Shown here: positions 1 to 6,489 of the stretch, piece after piece
How the letters are laid out: every line of letters begins with the position of its first letter
How positions within the stretch are numbered: position 1 is the first letter of the stretch
Source: Nitrospirota bacterium
GTDB taxonomy: Bacteria; Nitrospirota; Nitrospiria; Nitrospirales; UBA8639
Direction: 5' to 3'
Assembly (NCBI GenBank): GCA_029879555.1
Contig: JAOUQB010000113.1
Location: forward strand, 1-7,314
DNA length: 7,314 nucleotides
The notes under the pieces: model-generated
What the model was told of the DNA's origin: nothing
The model's input: only the letters and a program-made list of their open reading frames with translations
Database searches by the model: none
Position numbers and translations under genes: made by a program

Positions 1-485
1 GTGGCCATCAAGTCGTAATACCCAAAAGGGAAACGACCCGTCAGACTCACTTGCATTCGCACATAGTGAGTCCCTCGGATCATGGTGTCTTCAAGAGGTG
101 TGCAGGCTGAACCTTTCATAGGAAAGCATCGCACTTTCCCTTGTTCGTCTTTGAGACGAAATTCAATTTCCACCTTCTCCGCTGAACTATCTCTCAGAGG
201 CAACGCTATTGGAAAACAAAGAGGCGTTCGGCTTTCCGGATAATGCAAGAGCACCGGCTCTACGACACGAGTCCATCGTTCCTCATGGATATTGTCCCAT
301 TCCCGTTGAATATCCGACTTCGATTTCACATCGATATCCAACGCACCCAACATCATTCGAAGCGCCGCATCCGTGGCCTGGTGAACATGGCCTCTCCCAT
401 CCACATGGTCACATTCCACACCGACTAATTCCGCCAAGGCTCGCAAGCTCGGTGAAGGAGGAACACTCAGCTCAGAAGCCACCAT
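1..485 (-). CDS. malQ: 4-alpha-glucanotransferase (MalQ-type amylomaltase), N-terminal part, cut by left window edge
   Basis: An open minus-strand frame gives 161 residues before running off the left edge. MalQ enzymes (GH77, cytoplasmic) transfer maltosyl and longer units between alpha-1,4-glucans. What is visible matches the accessory region that precedes the catalytic barrel in long MalQ proteins. It has an N-terminal helical stretch with LRALAELVGV (about residues 14-23), a further helix ending in MMLGALDIDV (about 44-53), then ERWTRVVEPVLL (about 69-80), which leads into a beta-sandwich ending in GRFPFGYYDL (about 150-159). No catalytic residue lies inside the window, so the assignment rests on this N-terminal pattern. 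I chose the ATG at 485 because GGAGGT lies 4 bases upstream; in-frame ATGs at 500, 506 and 512 have no such site, and an in-frame stop lies at 525-527. The gene is transcribed away from the YtxH gene. A fusion to another domain further left cannot be excluded. Confidence 0.72.
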   Translation of the reverse strand, partial: MVASELSVPPSPSLRALAELVGVECDHVDGRGHVHQATDAALRMMLGALDIDVKSKSDIQREWDNIHEERWTRVVEPVLLHYPESRTPLCFPIALPLRDSSAEKVEIEFRLKDEQGKVRCFPMKGSACTPLEDTMIRGTHYVRMQVSLTGRFPFGYYDLMA

Positions 486-489
486 CTTT

Positions 490-495
490 ACCTCC
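490..495 (-). promoter_or_regulatory. Ribosome binding site that decides the malQ start
   Basis: On the minus strand GGAGGT stands 4 bases before the ATG at 485. It lies inside the reading frame of the longer candidates starting at 500, 506 and 512, so it argues for the shorter protein beginning MVASELS. Confidence 0.6.
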
Positions 496-701
496 GCCAT
501 TTCCATGGGCATACGAACGTGGCTTTACCATTGACAACATACCCTGTCCATTCACTCAAAATTTGGTAAAAACTCAATAATTTTCCGGTATTTGCTCTCT
601 TCTGAATACCATACCTACCCTATTACGGCAAGAAAAAACCCTTACAGATTTCTTAGGGTATCCTGTCGGCTTTCATTGGCGAAAAGAACTTCATACAGGA
701 C

Positions 702-725
702 GAGAGATTTTCCGATTAATCTCTC
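702..725. repeat. Perfect inverted repeat, 8-bp arms, 8-base spacer
   Basis: GAGAGATT at 702-709 is matched by AATCTCTC at 718-725 with spacer TTCCGATT. It sits mid-way in the malQ/YtxH divergent region, with no T-run on either side, so it reads more like an operator or mRNA hairpin than an intrinsic terminator. The function is unknown. Confidence 0.4.
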
Positions 726-930
726 CATCATGATGTTCCATCAGGAAGACTCTGGGCTCGTGCCACCCCACCCCATCACGTCATCCCTCGTCCCAATTGG
801 TGATTGGGCAAGATTCCAAAGCTGTCTTACCATAGAAGGGAAATCAGAGAACTGGTACAATCCTATGTGGAATCGAATGGGATGGGAAAGTTCAAACACA
901 TCCAACTCAGATTATTCATCATTCACACAA

Positions 931-935
931 GGAGG
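931..935 (+). promoter_or_regulatory. Ribosome binding site that decides the YtxH start
   Basis: GGAGG lies 7 bases before the ATG at 943. The longer open frame back to 592 has no comparable site, so this fixes the start of the 78-residue product. Confidence 0.75.
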
Positions 936-942
936 CAGCACC

Positions 943-1179
943 ATGGATTCAGATACACGCGTTATACTGTGCGGAGGGTTAGCGCTGGCCACTGGCATTT
1001 TATTAGGCACAGGGCTGGGGCTCTTGCTGGCCCCACAAGCAGGTAGGCGCACACGGCGGCAAATTAAAAATTATTTAAACGACACCACTGATCGTATGAC
1101 CGACATGGCCGATGAGACCCGGGACCGAATGTCCGAATTTGTAGACAAAGGCAAACGCTTCGTCGAAAACCGGATTTAA
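943..1179 (+). CDS. YtxH domain-containing small membrane protein
   Basis: A 78-residue protein with one hydrophobic, glycine-rich segment (about residues 7-30, VILCGGLALATGILLGTG onward). It is followed directly by APQAGRRTRRQI (30-41), the LLxAPxxGxxTRxxI junction typical of YtxH-family proteins. The rest (42-78) is a charged, probably helical tail rich in D, R, M and K (for example DTTDRMTDMADETRDRMSEF). Known of the family: short, poorly understood proteins, often linked to general stress in bacilli; no biochemical activity is established. Topology is inferred as a single inner-membrane anchor with a cytoplasmic helix, given the arginines after the membrane segment. It is divergent from malQ and convergent with glgX, so a role in glucan metabolism is not implied. 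The start at 943 is chosen from the GGAGG site and because homologues begin just before the membrane segment. Confidence 0.8.
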   Translation: MDSDTRVILCGGLALATGILLGTGLGLLLAPQAGRRTRRQIKNYLNDTTDRMTDMADETRDRMSEFVDKGKRFVENRI

Positions 1180-1205
1180 ACACCGCTCACGGAACCTACC
1201 CTATG

Positions 1206-1241
1206 CGGGAGCCCATGTCACTCAAATAACGTGGGCTCCCG
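1206..1241. terminator. Strong hairpin between convergent YtxH gene and glgX, possibly bidirectional
   Basis: A 12-bp stem pairs 1206-1217 (CGGGAGCCCATG) with 1230-1241 (CGTGGGCTCCCG), with one G-U pair and a 12-base loop. It lies 26 bases after the YtxH stop and 46 bases beyond the glgX stop. No T-run follows on either strand, so it is not a textbook Rho-independent terminator. It may stabilise 3' ends or act with Rho for both convergent transcripts. Confidence 0.55.
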
Positions 1242-1287
1242 GTGAGAAGTTCATCAAGATCGATTTCCCGAAACCAACCCCTAGCAA

Positions 1288-3438
1288 TTAGTTTGAGTTT
1301 TTGCTGACTTGTTTCAAGTCTCGCAGACGCATCAGTGCCATCGCTCGAGCTTCCAGGTTATAGACTTTTCCTCCTCGCCAGGTTTTCGGCACGGCCTTAC
1401 TGTCAGTCTGGGCCGTATCAAACATCCATTGCCACGCCACACCTTTTTTATGAGCCGGCAAAGTAAATGGCACCGCCTCATGATGGGCGTTTAAGAGCAG
1501 CAAAAACGAGTCATCAATAATCGGATTGCCTAGCTCATCCATCTCCTCGATAGCATCTCCAGCTAATCGTATTCCCAGGGAAAGCAGGCCTTTTCCCCAA
1601 TCCCCATCGGCCATTTCCCTTCCATTACTCGCAAACCAGGCAATGTCTTTGACCTCGGAGTCTTTAATCTGCTTCCCCTTGAAAAACCTGCGCCGATGAA
1701 AGACCGGATGTTCTTTTTTGATCACAATGAGCTGTTTGACAAAATCCAGGAGTTCGGACTGTGGCTTCGTTATATTCCAATCAAACCAACTGATGGCATT
1801 GTCCTGACAATAGGCATTATTGTTGCCCCCTTGTGTCCGCCCGATCTCATCGCCACCACACATCATGGGAACGCCCTGGGATAGCAGAAGCGTCGCAAAA
1901 AAATTCCGTTTTTGCCGTTCACGAAGCTGTTGAATCGTGAGATCATCCGTCGGACCTTCGACTCCACAATTCCAACTTTCATTGTCATCGGTCCCGTCTC
2001 GACTATTTTCTTGATTGGCGTCATTATGCTTCTGGTTATAGGAGACCAAATCGTTCAACGTAAATCCGTCATGCGCCGTGACAAAGTTGATACTGGCATA
2101 CGGCTGGCGTCCACTTTGTCCATAGAGATCACTGCTCCCGGCTAACCGTGAGGCGAATTCACCCAACAACCCGTTATCGCCCGCCCAATACCGCCGAACC
2201 ACATCACGATATTTCCCATTCCATTCCGCCCATCCTGGCGGGAAATTTCCCACTTGATACCCGCCTTCTCCGAGGTCCCATGGTTCGGCAATCAATTTCA
2301 CCTGAGACAATACTGGGTCTTGATGGATGATATCGAAAAACGCACTCAGCCGATCCACATCATGCAGCTCACGCGCCAAGGCGGAGGCGAGATCAAAACG
2401 AAAACCATCGACGTGCATGTCGCACACCCAATACCGCAAGCTATCCATGATTAATTGCAAGGTCCGAGGATGTCGCGCATTGAGAGTGTTCCCACATCCT
2501 GTGTAATCCATGTAGTAGCGAGGATTGTCCGGTGACAACCGGTAATAGGCCGCATTGTCGATTCCCCGGAACGACAGGGTCGGCCCGAGATGATTCCCTT
2601 CGCCCGTGTGGTTGTACACGACATCCAGGATGACCTCGATGCCTGCACTATGCAGGGTTTTGACCATCGTCTTGAACTCATAGACTTTTCGGCCTTCTCT
2701 TGGATACGCGGAATATCGAATGTCTGGGGCAAAATACCCGATGGAATTGTATCCCCAATAATTCGTGAGCCCCTTCTCAAGCAGAAACTGGTCATTCAAA
2801 AAGTGATGGACCGGAAGAAGCTCCACCGCCGTTACCCCCAACGACTGGAGATAGGCAATCATGGGTGGCGAGGCCAACCCCTCATACGTCCCCCGAAGAT
2901 GTTCAGGTACTTCAGGATGGCTCATCGTGAACCCTTTGACATGCACTTCATAAATCACCGTCTGTGCCCAAGGAATCTGTAGCTGTCGGTCATGGCCCCA
3001 CGAAAACGCCTGATCCACCACCACACCCTTCGGCACATTGGCCGCGTTGTTCCGTTCATCCATGAGCAGATCTTCTTGGGCCTGGCCAACCCGATAGCCG
3101 AACATGGCATCTGACCATTTCACAATGCCGGTGAAGGCTTTCGCATAGGGATCGATGAGTAATTTCGATGGATTAAATCGATGTCCGGATGGAGGGTCAT
3201 AGGGCCCATGGACTCGATAGCCATATAATTGCCCAGGCCGAACTTCAGGAAGATACACATGCCACACTTGATCAGTACATTCATCAAGAGGCAATCGATG
3301 CGATTCCTGATCTTGATGCTCCACATCAAACAAACACAAATCCACTCCTGTCGCATTTTCAGAGAAAAGGGCGAAATTCACACCTTCGCCATCCCATGTC
3401 GCTCCCAAGGGATACGGCCGTCCTGGTCGTTGTCTCAT
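1288..3438 (-). CDS. glgX: Glycogen debranching enzyme (GlgX/TreX type, GH13_11)
   Basis: A 716-residue cytoplasmic enzyme that hydrolyses alpha-1,6 branch points, trimming short side chains during glycogen breakdown. It has an N-terminal beta-sandwich (CBM48-like, about 8-150, opening [21 protein letters not shown]), a GH13 barrel (about 155-580), and a C-terminal beta domain (about 590-716). Conserved GH13 regions are present: DVVYNH (272-277), DGFRFDLAS with the nucleophile Asp349, LIAEPWD with the acid/base Glu385, and [14 protein letters not shown] with the transition-state Asp457. [12 protein letters not shown] (181-192) and the [13 protein letters not shown] stretch (470-482) are characteristic of GlgX/TreX rather than amylase or pullulanase. 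Length is normal for TreX-like members, slightly longer than E. coli GlgX. The ATG at 3438 is preceded by GGGAGT 7 bases upstream. The gene is divergent from treZ, so the two could share control sites in 3439-3679. The substrate could lean to glycogen (GlgX) or longer branches (TreX/isoamylase); sequence alone does not settle this. Confidence 0.95.
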   Translation of the reverse strand: MRQRPGRPYPLGATWDGEGVNFALFSENATGVDLCLFDVEHQDQESHRLPLDECTDQVWHVYLPEVRPGQLYGYRVHGPYDPPSGHRFNPSKLLIDPYAKAFTGIVKWSDAMFGYRVGQAQEDLLMDERNNAANVPKGVVVDQAFSWGHDRQLQIPWAQTVIYEVHVKGFTMSHPEVPEHLRGTYEGLASPPMIAYLQSLGVTAVELLPVHHFLNDQFLLEKGLTNYWGYNSIGYFAPDIRYSAYPREGRKVYEFKTMVKTLHSAGIEVILDVVYNHTGEGNHLGPTLSFRGIDNAAYYRLSPDNPRYYMDYTGCGNTLNARHPRTLQLIMDSLRYWVCDMHVDGFRFDLASALARELHDVDRLSAFFDIIHQDPVLSQVKLIAEPWDLGEGGYQVGNFPPGWAEWNGKYRDVVRRYWAGDNGLLGEFASRLAGSSDLYGQSGRQPYASINFVTAHDGFTLNDLVSYNQKHNDANQENSRDGTDDNESWNCGVEGPTDDLTIQQLRERQKRNFFATLLLSQGVPMMCGGDEIGRTQGGNNNAYCQDNAISWFDWNITKPQSELLDFVKQLIVIKKEHPVFHRRRFFKGKQIKDSEVKDIAWFASNGREMADGDWGKGLLSLGIRLAGDAIEEMDELGNPIIDDSFLLLLNAHHEAVPFTLPAHKKGVAWQWMFDTAQTDSKAVPKTWRGGKVYNLEARAMALMRLRDLKQVSKNSN

Positions 3439-3499
3439 ATATTAAACTCCCATTGTTATGAACCATCACAAGGCAATAGGCACTAGACATACCAACCTA

Positions 3500-3511
3500 T
3501 TTCCATGGAAA
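3500..3511. repeat. Perfect 12-bp palindrome in the glgX/treZ divergent region
   Basis: TTTCCATGGAAA reads the same on both strands. It lies 62 bases upstream of the glgX start and about 70 bases before the treZ -10 candidate. A symmetric site here is a candidate operator for a dimeric regulator, but no regulator is identified. Confidence 0.35.
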
Positions 3512-3579
3512 CTGCAGTAATACGGTAACAGTCCTCGCAGGAACTGGGAAGCCCCCATAGTCTCACTTATTCACGTTCT

Positions 3580-3585
3580 TATAAT
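3580..3585 (+). promoter_or_regulatory. Candidate -10 element for treZ
   Basis: TATAAT matches the sigma-70 -10 consensus exactly, inside an AT-rich stretch (TTATAATATTTTT). No good TTGACA-like box lies 16-18 bases upstream, so an activator or another sigma factor may be needed. Transcription from here would begin near 3592 and leave a leader of roughly 90 bases before the ATG at 3680. Confidence 0.4.
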
Positions 3586-3679
3586 ATTTTTGTGAGGAAC
3601 AACAAACCATGCTAGAGTGTTTTGTGTCATTAACCTATTCAATTTATTCGTCAACCATCACATCTCACATCTGGAAACT

Positions 3680-5572
3680 ATGCCACATCAACTCTCTACG
3701 CACACGTCTCGGGGGCCTGAAGCACAGCCATTAGGTGCTCTGGTCACCGGCCCCTCGCAAGTCACCTTTCGGGCCTGGGCTCCCTGGGCCAAAATGCTTG
3801 CGGTCGATATTCTCAGCCCTCAGCCCCAAACGGTTCTCATGGAACCCCGGCCCTTTGGCTATTGGGAAACGACGATCTCAAATGTCGCGAGCGGAGCCCG
3901 CTATCAATTCGTCCTCCATGACAAGTTGAAACGCCCGGACCCGGCTTCCCGCTTTCAACCGGAAGGCGTCCACGGTCCCTCTGAAGTGATCGATCCTGCT
4001 TCTTTTCTTTGGACAGACGGTCAGTGGAAAGGGCTGCCTCTCCACGATTACATCATCTACGAACTGCACCCTGGCACCTTTACGCCTGATGGCACGTTCG
4101 AAAGCATTATCCCCTTCCTCTCCTACTTGCGAGACGAAGTGGGCATCACAGCTATTGAACTTATGCCGGTCGCGCAGTTTCCCGGTGAGAGAAATTGGGG
4201 CTACGACGGCACCTATCTGTATGCCACACAGAACTCGTACGGAGGGCCGACAGGACTTCATCGTCTTGTGGATGCCTGTCATGCCGCTGGACTGGCCGTC
4301 ATTCTCGACGTGGTCTATAACCATTTAGGACCAGAGGGAAATTATTGGGGCGACTTTGGTCCATTTTTTACTGACCACTACCGGACACCGTGGGGAAGCG
4401 CAATTAACTACGATGGTGCTCACAGTAATGCGGTCCGGGACATTATCATTCAAAATGCCGTGTATTGGACCAGAGACTTCCATTTCGATGCCCTGCGGCT
4501 GGATGCTATCCATGGGATTTTTGATGCGAGCGTCAGCCATATCCTGAAAGACATCCGGGATGCCGTCCATGCGGCGGCCAAACAGGATGGGAGGTCGGTT
4601 TGGGTCATCGCAGAAAGCGATTTGAACGATGTCAAGCTTCTCACCACCGCCTCAAAAGGCGGCTATGGACTGGACGGGCAATGGAATGATGACTTTCACC
4701 ATGCCCTTCATGCCAAGGTAACGGGGGAGCGGCAGGGCTATTACCAAGACTTCGGCACGTTGGATCATGTGGCGACCGCTTTCCGTAAACATTTCGTCTA
4801 CTCAGGCCAATACTCGCACCACCGCCACCGCACACATGGAAATTCCGCCGCCCAATGCGTTCCTTCCCAATTTGTCGTCTTTGCTCAAAATCATGATCAG
4901 GTCGGCAATCGTGCGCAAGGAGATCGACTGTCCACACTGATTCCCTATGCGGCCCAACAAGTTCTAACCGCTTCGGTGCTATGTTCCCCCTTCATCCCGT
5001 TGCTCTTCATGGGTGAAGAATACGGGGAACAGGCCCCTTTTCATTATTTCATCGATCATGGAGATCAAGGATTGGTCGAAGCGGTTCGCAAAGGCCGATT
5101 AGCTGAATTCAAACCATTCGGGTGGAAAAAGATTTCTGATCCCTACGCAATGGCAACCTTTGCCAGCTCACGATTGACGCCACCAGAAGCTCGAATCGAC
5201 GCACAACAGCATCTGGCAGCCTGGACCAAGCAACTCATCGCGCTGCGAAAACAGCATGCCTCGTTGGGAACTGGAGTGAAAGGGCACCAACTACGCGTAT
5301 GGGTCAACCCCGAAAAAACCATACTCACGCTCTATCGAAAAAACCCTCAGGCAGAGGCCATGCTGCTAATTTTAGGATTCAACGACCAACCCACCACCCT
5401 CAAAATCCAGCAACCCAAAGGTCAGTGGAATCTTCTCTTGGACAATGGCCAACCTGAATATGCCGAACCACATAGCACCTCTTCTACAGCCCCAGTCACC
5501 CTTGATCTCACTTCCGCCAAACAAACCCTCTCTCTCCCCACTTTTGCGGCTTGGATCTACCGGTCCAACTAA
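3680..5572 (+). CDS. treZ: Malto-oligosyltrehalose trehalohydrolase
   Basis: A 630-residue cytoplasmic GH13 enzyme that cleaves maltooligosyltrehalose to free trehalose plus a shortened maltooligosaccharide: the second step of the TreY-TreZ route. It has an N-terminal beta-sandwich (about 15-95, with VTFRAWAPWAK), a barrel from IIYELHPGTFTPDGTF (125-140), which is the TreZ signature, and a C-terminal beta domain (about 535-630). Catalytic regions are intact: DVVYNHLGPEGNY (210-222), ALRLDAIHG with the nucleophile Asp275, VIAESDLND with the acid Glu312, and AQNHDQVGNR with Asp406. The frame opens at a GTG at 3617. I prefer the ATG at 3680 because the extra 21 residues are unlike TreZ N-termini and the family begins close to this point; the ribosome site is weak (GGA 4 bases upstream). 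No treY adjoins it. The downstream toxin-antitoxin pair is co-directional, 122 bases away, with its own promoter. Confidence 0.93.
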   Translation: MPHQLSTHTSRGPEAQPLGALVTGPSQVTFRAWAPWAKMLAVDILSPQPQTVLMEPRPFGYWETTISNVASGARYQFVLHDKLKRPDPASRFQPEGVHGPSEVIDPASFLWTDGQWKGLPLHDYIIYELHPGTFTPDGTFESIIPFLSYLRDEVGITAIELMPVAQFPGERNWGYDGTYLYATQNSYGGPTGLHRLVDACHAAGLAVILDVVYNHLGPEGNYWGDFGPFFTDHYRTPWGSAINYDGAHSNAVRDIIIQNAVYWTRDFHFDALRLDAIHGIFDASVSHILKDIRDAVHAAAKQDGRSVWVIAESDLNDVKLLTTASKGGYGLDGQWNDDFHHALHAKVTGERQGYYQDFGTLDHVATAFRKHFVYSGQYSHHRHRTHGNSAAQCVPSQFVVFAQNHDQVGNRAQGDRLSTLIPYAAQQVLTASVLCSPFIPLLFMGEEYGEQAPFHYFIDHGDQGLVEAVRKGRLAEFKPFGWKKISDPYAMATFASSRLTPPEARIDAQQHLAAWTKQLIALRKQHASLGTGVKGHQLRVWVNPEKTILTLYRKNPQAEAMLLILGFNDQPTTLKIQQPKGQWNLLLDNGQPEYAEPHSTSSTAPVTLDLTSAKQTLSLPTFAAWIYRSN

Positions 5573-5600
5573 GTTTCCAAAAATCATAGAAACCAAATTT

Positions 5601-5636
5601 CTTTTAAAAGAGGGAGTAGGCATTGAGCCTATTCCC
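5601..5636 (-). terminator. Rho-independent-type terminator facing the minus strand, downstream of treZ
   Basis: A 10-bp stem pairs 5612-5621 (GGGAGTAGGC) with 5627-5636 (GCCTATTCCC), with one G-U pair and a 5-base loop ATTGA. Read on the minus strand the stem is followed by TCTTTT (5611-5606). On the plus strand it is followed by CATTGTT, a poor T-run. It therefore looks better suited to stop minus-strand transcription, such as read-through from glgB, before it enters treZ antisense. It may also mark the treZ 3' end, 40 bases after the stop. Confidence 0.5.
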
Positions 5637-5659
5637 CATTGTTACGCGAAACCACGTCA

Positions 5660-5688
5660 TTGACTCATTAGTATACTCACAATATACT
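5660..5688 (+). promoter_or_regulatory. Sigma-70-type promoter of the toxin-antitoxin operon
   Basis: TTGACT (5660-5665) and TATACT (5683-5688) each match consensus at five of six positions, with the optimal 17-base spacing. Start of transcription is predicted 6-7 bases after the -10, at about 5694-5695, which is the antitoxin ATG itself. That fits the lack of a Shine-Dalgarno site before this gene and implies a leaderless transcript. Confidence 0.7.
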
Positions 5689-5700
5689 CATAGCATGAGT
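5663..5700. repeat. Operator-like ACTCA repeat array over the toxin-antitoxin promoter
   Basis: ACTCA occurs at 5663, 5675 and 5686, so copies are 12 and 11 bases apart, about one helical turn. The last two belong to an exact 8-base direct repeat TATACTCA (5672-5679, 5683-5690). The third copy also forms a perfect dyad with the start of the gene: ACTCAT-AGC-ATGAGT (5686-5700). The array covers the -35, spacer, -10 and start codon. Ribbon-helix-helix repressors (MetJ, Arc, ParD types) bind short half-sites cooperatively in this sort of spacing, so autorepression by the encoded antitoxin is the natural inference. Confidence 0.6.
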
Positions 5701-5952
5701 AAGAGACTACAAGTCATCTTGGACGACAAGGAATTACGAGAAATTCAACGTGTCGCGAAGCAGCAACAGCTCACAGTGGCGGAATGGGTCCGACAGGTCC
5801 TACGATCGGCTCGTCAAAAGATTCCTACCGGGGACCATCAGAAAAAGTTGGCTATTCTTCGTTCGGCCACTCAGTACTCGTTCCCTACTGCAGACATTGA
5901 CCTGATGTTAGAGGAAATTGAGCAGGGCTATTCCACAAACCTCCCCACATGA
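5695..5952 (+). CDS. Ribbon-helix-helix antitoxin of a type II toxin-antitoxin pair
   Basis: An 85-residue protein. Residues 3-44 fit a ribbon-helix-helix fold: strand KRLQVILDD, helix [14 protein letters not shown], turn LT, helix [14 protein letters not shown]. The C-terminal part ends in a short acidic segment, [14 protein letters not shown] (about 66-79), of the kind that wraps the partner toxin. Expected role: neutralise the PIN toxin and, as a dimer, repress its own promoter through the N-terminal strand. The ATG at 5695 is chosen over upstream alternatives (frame open to a TTG at 5623) because the RHH strand starts right there and the predicted transcription start coincides with it; there is no Shine-Dalgarno site. 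Its TGA overlaps the toxin ATG. The fold assignment is fairly safe; the exact antitoxin subfamily is not resolved. Confidence 0.85.
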   Translation: MSKRLQVILDDKELREIQRVAKQQQLTVAEWVRQVLRSARQKIPTGDHQKKLAILRSATQYSFPTADIDLMLEEIEQGYSTNLPT

Positions 5953-6359
5953 TTTTTGTTGACTCCAATATTCCGATGTACCTCGTTGGAGCTGCCCATC
6001 CTAACAAGACGACCGCCCAACACATTCTTGAAACATGTCTTTCCACGAATATGCGGTTACTCACCGACGCTGAAGTCTTCCAAGAAATCCTGCATCGGTA
6101 TGGGGCCATTCGTCGCCGAGAAGCCATTCAACCGGCATTTGACGTGTTAAGCGGCATTGTCGATGAGGTCTTCTCCATTGAGCAGCAAGACTTGCTCATG
6201 GCCAAAGATATCATGCTCGGGCATGAGCGCCTTTCGGCCAGAGATGCCATTCACATTGCCGTCATGAAACATCACAGAATTTCAAAAATTTTCAGCTTTG
6301 ATGTAGGCTTTGAGCATTACCCGGGAATCATCAGAATTTCCGATCAACTCTCCACCTAA
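5949..6359 (+). CDS. vapC: PIN-domain toxin (VapC-like ribonuclease)
   Basis: A 136-residue single-domain PIN protein, the normal size for VapC toxins, which are Mg2+-dependent endoribonucleases that cut tRNA, rRNA or mRNA to halt translation. Acidic residues line up with the family active site: Asp5 in [11 protein letters not shown], Glu46 in [10 protein letters not shown] (with Glu42 nearby), Asp99 in [12 protein letters not shown], and Asp118 in [13 protein letters not shown]. All four positions are present, so the enzyme looks active rather than decayed. The start codon overlaps the antitoxin stop in an ATGA, indicating translational coupling and a shared mRNA. The gene is convergent with glgB; the 130 bases between them hold no clear intrinsic terminator. 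The RNA target cannot be predicted. A non-toxin PIN nuclease is unlikely given the adjoining RHH gene. Confidence 0.88.
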   Translation: MIFVDSNIPMYLVGAAHPNKTTAQHILETCLSTNMRLLTDAEVFQEILHRYGAIRRREAIQPAFDVLSGIVDEVFSIEQQDLLMAKDIMLGHERLSARDAIHIAVMKHHRISKIFSFDVGFEHYPGIIRISDQLST

Positions 6360-6489
6360 ACATTCAAATCCGATCTTTTATGGAGATGTTTTTAATTCGA
6401 AGAAGCTAGGCCTGAGTTTGATAGACAATCACAGATAAAAGTGCCAGAATGACTTTTTGAAATCTGCCCCCCTCACTGATTGAAATACC

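Larger units (their letters stand above)
486..942. other. Divergent intergenic region between malQ and the YtxH gene
   Basis: These 457 bases carry no convincing gene. An open frame in phase with the YtxH gene reaches back to 592, but its translation has no recognisable family character and no ribosome site. The region must hold the promoters for both divergent genes. I could not find a well-spaced -35/-10 pair; TACAAT at 856-861 is an isolated -10-like match without a good -35. It does contain two short perfect dyads: 702-709/718-725, and CCCAAT at 792-797 with ATTGGG at 803-808. Confidence 0.6.

Noticed and set aside
209..580. Proline/histidine-rich plus-strand open frame of 123 codons
   Set aside because: It is antisense to the malQ N-terminus, which has a convincing protein pattern and ribosome site. 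The low-complexity composition is typical of a shadow frame.
592..942. N-terminal extension of the YtxH frame, which would give a 195-residue protein
   Set aside because: The extension has no family character and no ribosome site, while GGAGG lies just before the ATG at 943 and the YtxH pattern begins there.
2451..2795. Several open frames of 60-150 codons overlapping glgX, treZ and glgB in other frames
   Set aside because: They lie inside strongly conserved GH13 genes with intact catalytic motifs and show no family pattern or independent ribosome sites.
3617..3679. GTG start adding 21 residues to TreZ
   Set aside because: The added residues do not resemble TreZ, and the GTG has no well-placed ribosome site. 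The ATG at 3680 fits the family better, although its own site is weak.
5601..5663. tRNA-like or attachment-site remnant after treZ (an overlapping frame reads EGVGIEPIPHCYAKPRH, reminiscent of spurious frames over tRNA 3' ends)
   Set aside because: The hairpin loop ATTGA lacks the conserved T-loop bases on either strand, there is no acceptor or anticodon arm, and no integrase or duplicated border is visible.
5623..5694. TTG start adding 24 residues to the antitoxin
   Set aside because: This start would lie in the terminator hairpin loop and translate through the promoter and operator. The RHH strand begins directly after the ATG at 5695.
6371..6393. Possible terminator after the PIN gene (ATCT/AGAT followed by GTTTTT)
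   Set aside because: The stem is only 4 bp with a 7-base loop, which is within chance expectation.
6432..6466. Bulged hairpin between the PIN gene and glgB (CAGATAAAAGT pairing with ACTTTT and ATCTG)
   Set aside because: It needs a 4-base bulge, is AT-rich and has no T-run after it. It is too weak to call a terminator.
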